DNA from: DASYTH01 sp036002505
GTDB lineage: Bacteria > Actinomycetota > Actinomycetes > Mycobacteriales > Pseudonocardiaceae
DNA length: 64,000 nucleotides
Direction of reading: 5' to 3'
NCBI RefSeq assembly: GCF_036002505.1
Contig: NZ_DASYTH010000408.1
Coordinates: 4,632 to 68,631, forward strand
The position numbers were made by a program, and so were the translations under genes. Positions 8,445-17,114 of this stretch are shown one piece after another (the first letter of the stretch is position 1; each line of letters begins with the position of its first letter). The notes beneath the pieces are model-generated. The model ran no database searches. It saw only the letters and a list, made by a program, of their open reading frames with translations, and had not been told where the DNA came from.

Positions 8445-9034
8445 CAACTCGATTGCGGTGAGCGAACAGGTGATCGGCCGGCCCCGCCCGGCGAGTTCAG
8501 AAGCGGTGGGTTGTGCGTGGGTGTGGATTTGGGCGAGTGAGGGCGCAGGGCCCCGCCGGGTTGGTCCGGTCGCGTTGGCGGGGTTGGCTGGGAGCCGTGG
8601 GGTTCCTTGCCGGCATGAACATTGCTGTCACCCACTCGTGCCACGGTGGCCCCACCAGCCCTACCCGGGCCGCGAAGCGGTCCGGCAGTCTTGGTTCTCG
8701 CCCCGTCGCCCGGGCACCGCAGGTCCACCACCGCCCCGTCCCTGCCTTCCTGAGATCCGACACCCCACCAACCGCCACCCACCAACCGGGCACGGCCGCC
8801 CACCGCACCCCAGGGCCACAACCGACGTACTTTCCCAAACACGCCGTCGGAGAAGCCCGCGTCCTTGTCGGATCTGTCGCTGCTGATCGGGCTCGGCGGC
8901 TCCACGTGCACCTACCAGGTCCGCCTCGCGGCCGTGTCCATCTACTGCACCGCCCGTCCCGGATGTCATGGTCAACACCGGCACCGACGCCCCGGTGCGG
9001 GGACCCTGCCGGTAGCCGCGCACGCGCCATCCAA
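8445..9034. other. 590-bp apparently non-coding stretch
   Basis: No open frame here has convincing codon usage or recognisable product. The first part is G-rich on the top strand (for example GGTGGGTTGTGCGTGGGTG) and the part after about 8700 is C-rich (CCCCACCAACCGCCACCC). The two halves could therefore pair into a long imperfect stem. It separates the glucarate cluster from the ROK-ngcEFG cluster and may be a repeat or structured RNA. Confidence 0.45.
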
Positions 9035-9046
9035 TGGTCTAAACCA
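9035..9046. promoter_or_regulatory. DasR-type site 1 upstream of the ROK-ngcEFG genes
   Basis: TGGTCTAAACCA matches the DasR-responsive element core TGGTCTAGACCA at 11 of 12 positions. A second copy follows at 9111. DasR is the GntR-family regulator of GlcNAc and chitin genes in actinobacteria; the gene is not in this window. Confidence 0.6.
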
Positions 9047-9110
9047 GTAGCCCGCTGACTCCGAATCGTGTTCGGCGGGCCGGGTTGGCGATCGCGGCGC
9101 GGTAACGGTA

Positions 9111-9122
9111 TGGTCCAGACCA
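9111..9122. promoter_or_regulatory. DasR-type site 2 upstream of the ROK-ngcEFG genes
   Basis: TGGTCCAGACCA differs from the DasR core at one position and forms a palindrome (ATGGTC-CA-GACCAT at 9110-9123). It lies 79 bases before the ROK start. Confidence 0.65.
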
Positions 9123-9155
9123 TTGACGTGACCGCCGACACTTCCTAGCCTCCCC

Positions 9156-9178
9156 GAGTTAGGAAAGTTTCCTAACTC
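9156..9178. promoter_or_regulatory. 23-bp palindrome, candidate ROK-regulator operator
   Basis: Perfect 11-bp arms (GAGTTAGGAAA and its complement) flank one central G. It lies 23 bases before the ROK start and downstream of the DasR-type sites, which is the position expected for autoregulation. Confidence 0.7.
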
Positions 9179-9201
9179 GACTGAGAGGTCTGAACCACCG
9201 T

Positions 9202-10398
9202 ATGCCCGGGACGCCCAGCTTGCTTCGCGCCATGAACGACAGGGCGGCGCTCGAGGTGCTGCTGGAGCGCGGACCGCTGACGCGATCGCAGCTGGCGTCG
9301 ATCACGGGCATCTCGAAGCCGACCGCCTCCCAGCTCCTGTCGCGCCTGCAGGAGTCGGGGCTGGTCGTGCGGGACGGCATCCGCGAGGGCCTCCCGGGGC
9401 GCACCGCCGAGCTGTACCGGGTGAACCCCAAGGCGGCCTCGGTGGCGGGGGTGGACGTCAGCCCCGGCCACATCGCGGTACGCGTCGCCGAGATCACCGG
9501 CGAGGTGATCGGCGAGCACCGCCTGCTCACGCCGGGACGGTCCGGCGGCGAGGTCGTCGACCGGCTCCGCTCGGCCATCGCTGGGGCCTGCGACCAGGCC
9601 GGCCTCGACGTCTCCGAGTTGGGGCGCGTGGTCGTCGGCATTCCGGGGGCGGTCAACCCGGCCACGGGAAGACTCGGCTACGCGCCGCACATGTCGGGCT
9701 GGCACGTGCCGCGGCTGGTCCAGACCATCACCGCCGGCCTCGGCGTGCGGGTGGCGGTGGAGAACGACGTCAACCTGGTGGCGCAGGCCGAGCAGGCGTA
9801 CGGGCTGGCCACCAACGTGGACAGCTTCGCCGTGGTGTGGGTGGGCAACGGCATCGGCATGGCGCTGATCATCGACGGCCGGCTGTACCGGGGGTGGACC
9901 GGCGGCGCGGGCGAGGTCGGCTACATGCCGGTGCCGGGCGCACCGACCGCGCGCGAGCTCGGGCGCACCGCCAACCACGGCATGCAGGCGTTCGCCGGCG
10001 GGCCTGCGGTGCACAAGATCATGCGTTCGCACGGCTTCCGCGGACACGATCCGGCGGCCGCCGTGCAGGTCGCCCGGCGCGCCCTCACCGAGGGGGGTGC
10101 CGGCGACCGTCGGCAACGGGCCCACGTCGCGCTCAGCGAGGTGGCCGCCCGGGTGGCGATGGGCCTCGCGGCCATCGTCGCCGTCGTCGACCCCGGGCTC
10201 GTCGTGCTCACCGGACTCGTCGCCCTTGCCGGCGGCGAGCCGCTTCGGTCGCGCGTCGAGCACGAGCTGCACGCCCTGTCCCTGCCCCGGCCACCGGTTC
10301 GGCTGTCTCGGCTGTCGGCCGAACCGGTGCTCGAGGGCGCCCTCGTACTCGCGCTGCGGCAGGCGCAGGACGAGCTGTTCACCTCCACAGTGCCCTGA
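9202..10398 (+). CDS. ROK-family transcriptional regulator (Rok7B7-like position)
   Basis: This 398-residue protein has an N-terminal winged helix-turn-helix (residues 15-70, LTRSQLASITGISKPTASQLL) and a ROK sugar-binding domain (VAGVDVSPGHIAVRVAEITG, then GAGEVGYM). It lacks the CxCGxxGC zinc motif of ROK kinases, which fits a regulator without kinase activity. It is directly upstream of ngcEFG, the arrangement known for Rok7B7 beside ngcEFG in Streptomyces. The palindrome at 9156-9178 is its likely operator. It probably adjusts chitobiose uptake together with DasR. Confidence 0.88.
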   Translation: MPGTPSLLRAMNDRAALEVLLERGPLTRSQLASITGISKPTASQLLSRLQESGLVVRDGIREGLPGRTAELYRVNPKAASVAGVDVSPGHIAVRVAEITGEVIGEHRLLTPGRSGGEVVDRLRSAIAGACDQAGLDVSELGRVVVGIPGAVNPATGRLGYAPHMSGWHVPRLVQTITAGLGVRVAVENDVNLVAQAEQAYGLATNVDSFAVVWVGNGIGMALIIDGRLYRGWTGGAGEVGYMPVPGAPTARELGRTANHGMQAFAGGPAVHKIMRSHGFRGHDPAAAVQVARRALTEGGAGDRRQRAHVALSEVAARVAMGLAAIVAVVDPGLVVLTGLVALAGGEPLRSRVEHELHALSLPRPPVRLSRLSAEPVLEGALVLALRQAQDELFTSTVP

Positions 10399-10432
10399 TC
10401 CCTCGCGTCCCAACGAAGGAGAAGAGAAAGAA

Positions 10433-11890
10433 ATGTCCGAACCCAGCGAGTCCGTGCCTGGTATCGCGGACCTCTCCCGGCGGAACATGCTGCGCGGGAT
10501 TGGCCTCACCGCCATGATCGCGGTTCCCGGTGCGGGAGTGCTCTCGGCCTGCGCCACCGGCGGCGGCAGCGACAACAGCTCCGGGCAGGCCCCCGCGAAC
10601 ACGGGCAGCGCGGCCAACCCGTTCGGAGTCAAGGAAGACGCCCCGCTCGAGGTGGTCATCTTCAAGGGCGGCCTCGGCGACTCCTACGCCACCGACGTGC
10701 ACGAGCCGGCGTACAAGAAGAAGTTCCCCAAGGCCGACGTCAAGCACGTGGCGACGCAGAAGATCGCGCAGACGCTGCAGCCGCGGTTCGCCAGCGGCGA
10801 CGTGCCGGACGTGGTGGCCAACTCGGGCAGCGACCTGATGGACAACTCGGCGCTGCAGACCGAGGGCCAGCTGCTCGACCTGACCCCGCTGTTCGACGCG
10901 GCGTCCATCGACGACCCGAGCAAGAAGGTCAAGGACACCTTGGTGCCCGGCGCCTACGATGCCGGAATCCTGGCCGGCAAGCCGTTCCTGCTCAAGTACG
11001 TCTACACCGCCTACGGCCTGTGGTACGACAAGAACCTGTTCGCCAAGAACAGCTGGACGGCGCCGAAGACGTTCGACGAGTTCAAGGCGCTGTGCGACAA
11101 GATGAAGTCCGCCGGGCTCGTCCCGTACGGGTACGCCGGCAGCAACGCCTCGTACTACCAGTACTGGATGATCCTCATCTCGGCCGCGAAGATCGGCGGC
11201 AACCAGGTGCTGGTCGACGTGGACAACCTGGCCGACGGCGTCTGGAAGAGCGACCCGGTCCTCAAGTCGGCGCAGGCCTGGGCGGAGATCGGCAAGCTGT
11301 ACATGGACAAGAGCCACGAGGGGCTCAAGCACACCGAGGTGCAGCTGCAGCAGAACCAGGGCAAGGTCGGCCTCTACCCGTCCGGCTCGTGGCTGGAGAA
11401 CGAGCAGAAGAAGGACACACCGTCCAGCTTCGAGTACGCCATGACCCCGACGCCCAGCGTCACCGCCGCCGACAAGATGCCGTTCGCGGCGATCCGGGCG
11501 GCCGCCGGTGAGGTGTATTTCGTGTCCGCCAAGGGGAAGAACACCGCCGGTGGGCTGGAGTACCTTCGCATCATGCTGTCCAAGGAGGGCGCGAAGGGCT
11601 TCACCGAGAAGTCCGGCAACATCACCGTGGTCAAGGGCGCCACGGAGGGCCTGACGCTCTCCCCGGGCAACAAGAGCGTGGCCGCCGCGCAGGTCGCGGC
11701 CGGCGACAACGTGGTCACCGACAACCGGCTCGAGGACTGGTACAAGGAGCTCGAGAAGGAGCTGCGCAGCCAGACCAACGCCCTGATGTTCGGCCGCCAG
11801 AGCGCGGAGCAGTTCTGCGAGAACATGCAGAAGAAGGCGGACGCGACCAAGGCCGACTCGTCCATCACCAAGCAGCACCGGGACAAGTAG
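10433..11890 (+). CDS. ngcE: N-acetylglucosamine/chitobiose ABC transporter substrate-binding lipoprotein NgcE
   Basis: This 485-residue extracellular solute-binding protein has a twin-arginine-like leader (SRRNMLRGIG) ending in a lipobox LSAC, so it is probably a Tat-exported lipoprotein. The mature part begins with a low-complexity linker and then PLEVVIFKGG, an opening characteristic of NgcE. Its place after a ROK regulator and before two MalF/MalG-type permeases matches ngcEFG. No ATPase gene is present; such systems usually share the MsiK ATPase encoded elsewhere. ATG 10433 has GAAGGAGAAG upstream. DasR-type sites upstream support a chitin or GlcNAc role. Confidence 0.88.
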   Translation: MSEPSESVPGIADLSRRNMLRGIGLTAMIAVPGAGVLSACATGGGSDNSSGQAPANTGSAANPFGVKEDAPLEVVIFKGGLGDSYATDVHEPAYKKKFPKADVKHVATQKIAQTLQPRFASGDVPDVVANSGSDLMDNSALQTEGQLLDLTPLFDAASIDDPSKKVKDTLVPGAYDAGILAGKPFLLKYVYTAYGLWYDKNLFAKNSWTAPKTFDEFKALCDKMKSAGLVPYGYAGSNASYYQYWMILISAAKIGGNQVLVDVDNLADGVWKSDPVLKSAQAWAEIGKLYMDKSHEGLKHTEVQLQQNQGKVGLYPSGSWLENEQKKDTPSSFEYAMTPTPSVTAADKMPFAAIRAAAGEVYFVSAKGKNTAGGLEYLRIMLSKEGAKGFTEKSGNITVVKGATEGLTLSPGNKSVAAAQVAAGDNVVTDNRLEDWYKELEKELRSQTNALMFGRQSAEQFCENMQKKADATKADSSITKQHRDK

Positions 11891-11892
11891 TC

Positions 11893-12822
11893 ATGCGGCA
11901 GGGCAAGTATCCGTTCATCATCGGCTTCCTGGCCGCGCCAGTGATCATCTACGCGGTCTTCGTGATCGGCCCGTACCTGCAGGCCTTCTATATCGCGATG
12001 ACCAACTGGCGCGGTGTGTCCGCCAACGCGACGTTCATCGGGTTCGACAACTTCGAGCGGTTGTTCCACGATGACGTCTTCTGGAAGGCGGTCAGCCATC
12101 ACGTCGTGCTGCTGCTTGCCCTGCCGCTGATCACCCTGGGCATCGCCCTGTTCCTGGCCTTCCTGCTCAACGTCGCGGGCGGCAGCCGGGGCGGCGGCAT
12201 GTCCGGCATCTGGGGTTCGAAGTTCTACCGCGTGGTGTTCTTCTTCCCGCAGGTGCTGGCCGTCGCCATCGTCGGCGTGCTGTTCCTGCAGATCTACCGG
12301 CCGGACGGGACCGGCGTGGTGAACAGCCTGCTCGGCACGATCGGCATCGACCCGATCCGCTGGCTGACCATCACGCAGCCGTGGCCGCAGTTCAACCTGG
12401 CGTTCGCGACGATCCTCAGCGTGATGGTCTGGCAGGCCGTCGGGTTCTACGTGGTGCTGTTCTCCGCCGGGATGTCCTCGATCCCGGCGGAGATCTACGA
12501 GTCGGCGGCGCTGGACGGGTGCGGGCGGTTCCGCTTGTTCTTCCGGATCACCCTGCCGCTGCTGTGGGACACGCTGCAGGTGGCTTGGGTCTACCTCGGT
12601 ATCGCCGCGTTCGACGGGTTCGTGCTGGTGCAGGTCATGTCAACCAACGAGGGCGGACCGGACAAGGCAACCACGGTGCTGCCGCTGGAGATCTGGCAGC
12701 AGGCGTTCTACCAGAGCCACGTCGGCTACGCCACGGCGATGGGTGTCGCACTGTTCTTCCTGACCCTCACGTTCGCCGTGCTCGCTCTGCGGGTCAGCCG
12801 GCGCGAGCGGATCGAGTTCTGA
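11893..12822 (+). CDS. ngcF: sugar ABC transporter permease NgcF (MalF type)
   Basis: This 309-residue integral membrane protein has about six transmembrane helices (first at residues 9-30). The EAA loop, AALDGCGRFRLFFRITLPLL, contacts the ATPase. It starts 2 bases after the ngcE stop and ends one base before ngcG, so the three genes form a tight operon. The family assignment is firm; substrate comes from NgcE and the operon context. Confidence 0.87.
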   Translation: MRQGKYPFIIGFLAAPVIIYAVFVIGPYLQAFYIAMTNWRGVSANATFIGFDNFERLFHDDVFWKAVSHHVVLLLALPLITLGIALFLAFLLNVAGGSRGGGMSGIWGSKFYRVVFFFPQVLAVAIVGVLFLQIYRPDGTGVVNSLLGTIGIDPIRWLTITQPWPQFNLAFATILSVMVWQAVGFYVVLFSAGMSSIPAEIYESAALDGCGRFRLFFRITLPLLWDTLQVAWVYLGIAAFDGFVLVQVMSTNEGGPDKATTVLPLEIWQQAFYQSHVGYATAMGVALFFLTLTFAVLALRVSRRERIEF

Positions 12823-12823
12823 C

Positions 12824-13738
12824 ATGGCAATTTCCACTGTGGACACAACCACCACGGCGCGCCCGCCGGTCCGCACCACACCGGCGCGATCCCGTTACGT
12901 GCCGCCGGATCGCACCGTCTTCACCCGACTGTCGCATGTGGCCCTGGTGGTCTGGGCGATCACCGTGATCCTGCCGATCCTGTGGACGTTCCTGGGCGCG
13001 TTCAAGTCCAACACCGAGATCTTCGGCGATCCGCTCGCGTTGCCCGGGCAGTTCCGGCTCGACGCCTGGGGCCGGGCGTTCACCACGGCGCACATCGGGC
13101 AGTACATGCTGAACACGGTGATCGTGGTGGCGTTCGGCACGGCGGGCACGATGCTGCTCGGCTCGATGGCCGCCTACGTGCTGGCGCGGTACCAGTTCTT
13201 CGGCAATCGGCTGATCTACTACATCTTCGTGTCGGGCCTGGTGTTCCCGGTGTTCCTGGCGCTGGTGCCGCTGTTCCTGGTGGTGAAGAACCTCGGCCTG
13301 CTGAACACGCACACCGGCCTGGTCCTGGTCTACATCGCGTACTCGCTGCCGTTCACGGTGTTCTTCATGGCGGCCTTCTTCCGCACCCTGCCGACCTCGG
13401 TGGCCGAGCAGGCGATGATCGACGGCGCGTCGCACACCCGGACGTTCTTCCAGATCATGGTGCCGATGGCCAAACCCGGGCTGATCAGTATCACGATCTT
13501 CAACGTGCTCGGGCAGTGGAACCAGTACCTCCTGCCGGTCGTGCTGCTGTCCGGCGGCGTGCAGAACAAGTGGGTGCTCACCCAGGGCATCGCGAACATC
13601 AACACGAGCGCCGGGTACGAGGCGGACTGGCCGGGGTTGTTCGCGGCGCTGAGCCTGGCGATCATCCCGATGATCATCGTATACGTGATCTTCCAGCGGC
13701 AGATTCAATCGGGCCTCACCGCGGGGGCGCTCAAGTAG
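12824..13738 (+). CDS. ngcG: sugar ABC transporter permease NgcG (MalG type)
   Basis: This 304-residue MalG-type permease has a hydrophilic N-terminal tail of about 35 residues, then six predicted helices and the EAA motif AMIDGASHTRTFFQIMVPM. It completes the NgcF/NgcG channel. Near its start the DNA carries an exact TCCACTGTGGA word (12833-12843). A weak hairpin, GCGCAT/ATGCGC (13739-13757), follows the stop. Confidence 0.87.
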   Translation: MAISTVDTTTTARPPVRTTPARSRYVPPDRTVFTRLSHVALVVWAITVILPILWTFLGAFKSNTEIFGDPLALPGQFRLDAWGRAFTTAHIGQYMLNTVIVVAFGTAGTMLLGSMAAYVLARYQFFGNRLIYYIFVSGLVFPVFLALVPLFLVVKNLGLLNTHTGLVLVYIAYSLPFTVFFMAAFFRTLPTSVAEQAMIDGASHTRTFFQIMVPMAKPGLISITIFNVLGQWNQYLLPVVLLSGGVQNKWVLTQGIANINTSAGYEADWPGLFAALSLAIIPMIIVYVIFQRQIQSGLTAGALK

Positions 13739-13802
13739 GCGCATCAACGTCATGCGCGCAACGCATCACCGGATGTCGGTGCGCCCGGCTAGGGTCGGTC
13801 GC

Positions 13803-15068
13803 ATGATGACTTACTTGGGGAAGTTCGGCCGTCGCGGTGCGCTGGCGGCGGCCGTGCTGGTTGTCAGTACCGTCTTCGCCGCACCGGCCGCGGAGTCATC
13901 GCCGGGCTGGGTGGGCACCTGGGCGTCGGCCCAGCAGGAGCCGACCGAGATCTTCGGGGCGAACTGGTCGGCCACCGGGTTCGCCAATCAGACCGTGCGC
14001 CAGGTCGTCCGGGTCAGCGCCGGCGGTTCGGTCGCCAGGGTCCGACTGTCCAATGTGTACGGATCGGTGCCGCTGCGGCTCGCCGGCGCGGCCATCGCCG
14101 AGGCCGGTGCCGGGGCGTCGGTGCGTCCGGGAACGTTGCGCCCGCTGACTTTCCGGCACGCCCGCGGCGCCGTGGTGCCGGCCGGGCGGGAGCTGGTCAG
14201 CGACCCGGCGGTGCTCGGGGTGGCGCCGCTTGCGCGGCTCACCGTGTCGCTGTACTTCGCCGAGCCGACCGGCCCGACGACGTTCCACGGCAACGCCGAG
14301 GCCACCAGCTACCGGGCCGCGGGTGACCAGCGGTTCAGCGCGGACGGTACGGCGTTCACCGAGACCACCCAGTCCTTCTACTACCTCACCGGAATCGACG
14401 TGACCGGCCGCGCGCCGCGGGGCGCGGTGGTGGCGTTCGGCGACTCGGTCACCGAGGGGGCGCTGTCCACGCCGGACGCGAACAACCGCTACCCGGACGA
14501 GCTGGCCGAGCGGCTGGTCGCCGCGGGCCGGCCGCTGACCGTGCTCAACGAGGGCATCAGCGGCAACCGGGTGCTGCGTGACTCGCCGTGCTTCGGGGAG
14601 AGCGCGCTGCACCGGTTCCAGCGCGACGTGCTCGACCGGCCCGGGGTGCGCACGGTGATCGTCATGGAGGCGCTCAACGACATCTTCGACATCGCCGGCA
14701 TCCCGTTCGGCCCCAATTGCAACGCCCCCAACCCCGACCTGACGGCCGAGCAGCTGATCGAAGGTCACCGCACCCTGATCCGCGCCGCTCACGCCCGCGG
14801 CATCCGGATCATCGGCGGCACCGTGACCCCCTTCAAGGACAACCCCTACGGCGTGGACACCGCGCAGGGCGAAGCCATCCGCCACACCCTCAACCACTGG
14901 ATCCTGACCAGCCACGAGTACGACGCGGTCGTCGACTTCTCCGCCGCCGTCAGCGACCCGGCCGACCCGGACCTCCTCCGCGCCGACCTCGACAGCGGCG
15001 ACAAGATCCACCCCAACGACGCCGGCTATCACGCCATGGCCGCCGCCATCAACCTCAACACCCTCTAA
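13803..15068 (+). CDS. secreted SGNH/GDSL esterase
   Basis: The open frame extends to 13752, but ATG 13803 (or 13806) gives a clean Sec signal peptide (GKFGRRGALAAAVLVVSTV, cleavage after APA near residue 30) and a 421-residue protein. An N-terminal beta domain (WVGTWASAQQEPTEIFG) precedes the catalytic domain. That domain carries AFGDSVTEG, GISGNRVL, the block III variant EALNDI (Glu-Ala replacing the usual Gly-Ile) and the Asp-His block GDKIHPNDAGYHAM. Family members deacetylate polysaccharides or hydrolyse esters outside the cell. Its position after ngcEFG may be coincidental. Confidence 0.85.
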   Translation: MMTYLGKFGRRGALAAAVLVVSTVFAAPAAESSPGWVGTWASAQQEPTEIFGANWSATGFANQTVRQVVRVSAGGSVARVRLSNVYGSVPLRLAGAAIAEAGAGASVRPGTLRPLTFRHARGAVVPAGRELVSDPAVLGVAPLARLTVSLYFAEPTGPTTFHGNAEATSYRAAGDQRFSADGTAFTETTQSFYYLTGIDVTGRAPRGAVVAFGDSVTEGALSTPDANNRYPDELAERLVAAGRPLTVLNEGISGNRVLRDSPCFGESALHRFQRDVLDRPGVRTVIVMEALNDIFDIAGIPFGPNCNAPNPDLTAEQLIEGHRTLIRAAHARGIRIIGGTVTPFKDNPYGVDTAQGEAIRHTLNHWILTSHEYDAVVDFSAAVSDPADPDLLRADLDSGDKIHPNDAGYHAMAAAINLNTL

Positions 15069-15089
15069 CCCGGCGAGTCCCTGGTTCAG

Positions 15090-15128
15090 GCACGCGAGTT
15101 CGCGGTTCCGAACCGCGAACTCGCGTGC
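15090..15128. terminator. long hairpin between convergent genes
   Basis: Two perfect 19-base arms (left arm GCACGCGAGTTCGCGGTTC) are separated by one base. They are nested within an outer pair GCGAGTCCC/GGGACTCGC (15074-15147). No U tract follows. It probably ends transcription from both convergent genes and resembles dispersed hairpin repeats of Pseudonocardiales. Confidence 0.7.
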
Positions 15129-15151
15129 TGGAAACGGGGACTCGCGGTGGT

Positions 15152-15646
15152 TTAGAAGAGGGTGGGTGGGAGGTGGCCTTCGAGGGTGAGGAGGCGGCGT
15201 TTGGACTCGACGCCTTCGCCGCCGCTGAAGCCGCCGAGGCCGTCGCCGGCGACCACGCGGTGGCAGGGGACGATGATCGGGATGGGGTTGCTGCCCATGA
15301 TGGTGCCGATGCCGCGGGGTGGGATCCGGGTGGCGCTGCGGCGGGCGAGCTCGCCGTAGGTGATGACCTGTCCGTAGCGGACGGTGTGGTAGAGGGTGCC
15401 GAGAACCTGTTGCTGCGCCTCGGACATCAGGCGCCAGTCCACGGGGACGGTGAACTCGCGGCGGGTGCCGGCGAAGTAGGCGGCCAGCTCGGTCAGGGCC
15501 GGGGCGATGCGGGACGGAGCGTCGACCACGGGGAGGCGGAGGCGGCCGGTGATCCAGGCGCGGTTCCGCGGCGTGTCGGCGAAGCTGGTCGCGGCCACGC
15601 CGACCTCGGTGACGGCGACCAGCACGTCACCCACCTCGGTCGGCAC
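15152..15646 (-). CDS. ogt: methylated-DNA--[protein]-cysteine S-methyltransferase
   Basis: This repairs O6-alkylguanine by transferring the alkyl group to its own cysteine. The active site PCHRVV is in IIVPCHRVVAGDG, preceded by the DNA-binding segment VRYGQVITYGELARR. GTG 15646 gives 164 residues starting at PTEVGDVLVAV, the usual first strand. The frame stays open to 15811, but that extension is not family-like and includes a probable promoter region with two copies of CCTGCCAACCGCA. The gene lies downstream of a GNAT gene on the same strand. Confidence 0.85.
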   Translation of the reverse strand: MPTEVGDVLVAVTEVGVAATSFADTPRNRAWITGRLRLPVVDAPSRIAPALTELAAYFAGTRREFTVPVDWRLMSEAQQQVLGTLYHTVRYGQVITYGELARRSATRIPPRGIGTIMGSNPIPIIVPCHRVVAGDGLGGFSGGEGVESKRRLLTLEGHLPPTLF

Positions 15647-15722
15647 GCTGCCGAGCGCGACTGATCCGCCTCGCAGTCCCGCCTCTCCGGAATTTTTGAT
15701 GTGGTTGCCTACCAGCGGATGC

Positions 15723-15785
15723 TGCGGTTGGCAGGTTTGATTGTGGCTGGCCGCCGTCACGTTCCCCTGAGGTGCGGTTGGCAGG
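15723..15785. repeat. direct repeat TGCGGTTGGCAGG, two copies 50 bp apart
   Basis: Identical 13-mers lie at 15723-15735 and 15773-15785 in the space between the GNAT gene and ogt, upstream of ogt on the minus strand. They may be regulator sites; no assigned factor. Confidence 0.4.
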
Positions 15786-15812
15786 GGGCTACCCAGAAAT
15801 TCGTCCGGCACG

Positions 15813-16343
15813 CTAGTCGAGGAGGTCGCTGGGGCGGATCCGGAAGACCTGGAGGCGCAGGTCGTAGTACTTGGTGGTCTCGCCGACCCATTCCATGCCG
15901 ACCCGCTTGGCGGTGCCGATGGCGCGGGTGTTGTTGGGGCGGGCGACGGCGAACAGCTCGTCGATGTCCTGGGTGAACGCCCAGCGGGCCAGCCCGCGCG
16001 CGGCCTCGGAGGCGTAGCCGTGACCCCATTCCTCGGGGCGCAGCTGCCAGCTCAGCTCGAGGTCCTCCTCGAACGGCGGCAGCAACCGGATCGCGAGGCC
16101 GCCGATGGCCCGGCCGCTTTCCTTGTGCTGCACCGCCCAGCGCCCGCGCGGCGGGATCATGTTCGGCTGGTCGGAGACCCAGGCCTCGAGCACCGATCGC
16201 ATCGCGGACAGGTCGTCGACCTGGCCCATGGCGGGCGTGAGCCAGCGGGTCACCTCGCCGGCTCCGTAGATCGCGAGCGCGGCCTCGGCGTCATCGACCG
16301 TCCACGGCCGGATGATCAGCCGCTCGGTGGTCAGCGGGTCCAT
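15813..16343 (-). CDS. GNAT N-acetyltransferase (RimJ/RimL type)
   Basis: This 176-residue protein opens with MDPLTTERLIIRPW and carries the acetyl-CoA loop region RPEEWGHGYASEAARGL. The C-terminal strand is IGTAKRVGMEWVGE. The family acetylates ribosomal protein N-termini or small-molecule amines; the substrate is not predictable. It diverges from the P450-like gene at 16402 and precedes ogt on the same strand. Confidence 0.87.
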   Translation of the reverse strand: MDPLTTERLIIRPWTVDDAEAALAIYGAGEVTRWLTPAMGQVDDLSAMRSVLEAWVSDQPNMIPPRGRWAVQHKESGRAIGGLAIRLLPPFEEDLELSWQLRPEEWGHGYASEAARGLARWAFTQDIDELFAVARPNNTRAIGTAKRVGMEWVGETTKYYDLRLQVFRIRPSDLLD

Positions 16344-16401
16344 GCGTCCACGGTACGTCGTGTCAGCCGGGGCCGAAGCGTCGCGGCCCTACGGTGGCCG
16401 C

Positions 16402-17067
16402 ATGGACCCGATCACGACGCTGTCCGACCCCGCCTTCGAGGTCCCACCCGTACCGGACGCGCCGCGCGGGATCGCCTGGCTGCGGGCCTACGTCGCCCGG
16501 TTCAGCCGGGGCACCGACCATGCCCGCCGGAGGGCGCTGGTCACAGCAATCCTGGACCCGGTCGACCCCGGCGTGCTGCGCAAGCGGGCGGCGGAGCTGG
16601 CGGCCGGACGCTCGGCGGACGTGGCTCGCGCCGTCACCGTCGAGGTGTTGGCCGAGGCGCTGGGCCTGGCCGTGCCGGCCGACGCGGTGATCACGGTTGG
16701 CCGGGCCTACCACCCGCACCTGGACGCCGCGCCGGACACCGACGCGGCGGTCACCACGCTGGTCGAGGCGTGCGGCGGAACGTGGGACGAGGCCACAGCC
16801 GCGCGGATCGGGCTGCTCGTGCAGGCCTGTGACGCCACGGCCGCGCTGGTCGGCAACGCGCGGCGGCGCACCGGGGACGTGGACACGGCGGTGGCCGGCA
16901 CGTTGCGCGACGATCCACCGGTGCGGGTGACGAGGCGGGTCCGCGACGGCGAACCGGTCACCGTCGACCTCGGCGGGTTGCCGTTCGGTGCCGGCCCGCA
17001 CGCCTGCCCCGGCCGTGACCATGCGATCGCCATCGCCTGCGGAATCCTCGAGGCCGGGGTGCGATGA
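16402..17067 (+). CDS. half-length cytochrome P450-like protein
   Basis: The 221-residue protein ends with a complete P450 haem-binding loop, PFGAGPHACPGRDHAIAI, with C as the axial ligand, and the following L-helix. An upstream segment, RRVRDGEPVTVDLG, resembles the strand before the Cys loop. The expected I-helix (A/G)GxxT and ExxR K-helix motifs are not obvious, and the chain is half the usual 400 residues. It starts with ATG and ends with a hairpin, so it does not look truncated by an edge. It may be a small haem protein derived from P450s. Confidence 0.65.
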   Translation: MDPITTLSDPAFEVPPVPDAPRGIAWLRAYVARFSRGTDHARRRALVTAILDPVDPGVLRKRAAELAAGRSADVARAVTVEVLAEALGLAVPADAVITVGRAYHPHLDAAPDTDAAVTTLVEACGGTWDEATAARIGLLVQACDATAALVGNARRRTGDVDTAVAGTLRDDPPVRVTRRVRDGEPVTVDLGGLPFGAGPHACPGRDHAIAIACGILEAGVR

Positions 17068-17108
17068 AGGCGGCCTTCCTCACTCCCAGCGAGAGAAAGG
17101 ACGCCTTC
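17066..17108. terminator. hairpin between convergent genes
   Basis: GAAGGCG-G-CCTT pairs with AAGG-A-CGCCTTC around a 19-base loop, starting at the P450-like stop and ending 7 bases before the TetR stop. Similar AAGGCGGCCTTC-type hairpins are dispersed in Pseudonocardiales from general knowledge. Confidence 0.6.
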
Positions 17109-17114
17109 GTCGCC

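Noticed and set aside
8458..8911. Open frames on both strands in the 8445-9034 gap
   Set aside because: Low-complexity Pro/Arg/Gly products, no ribosome-binding sites of note and no domain similarity; both strands open simply because of high GC.
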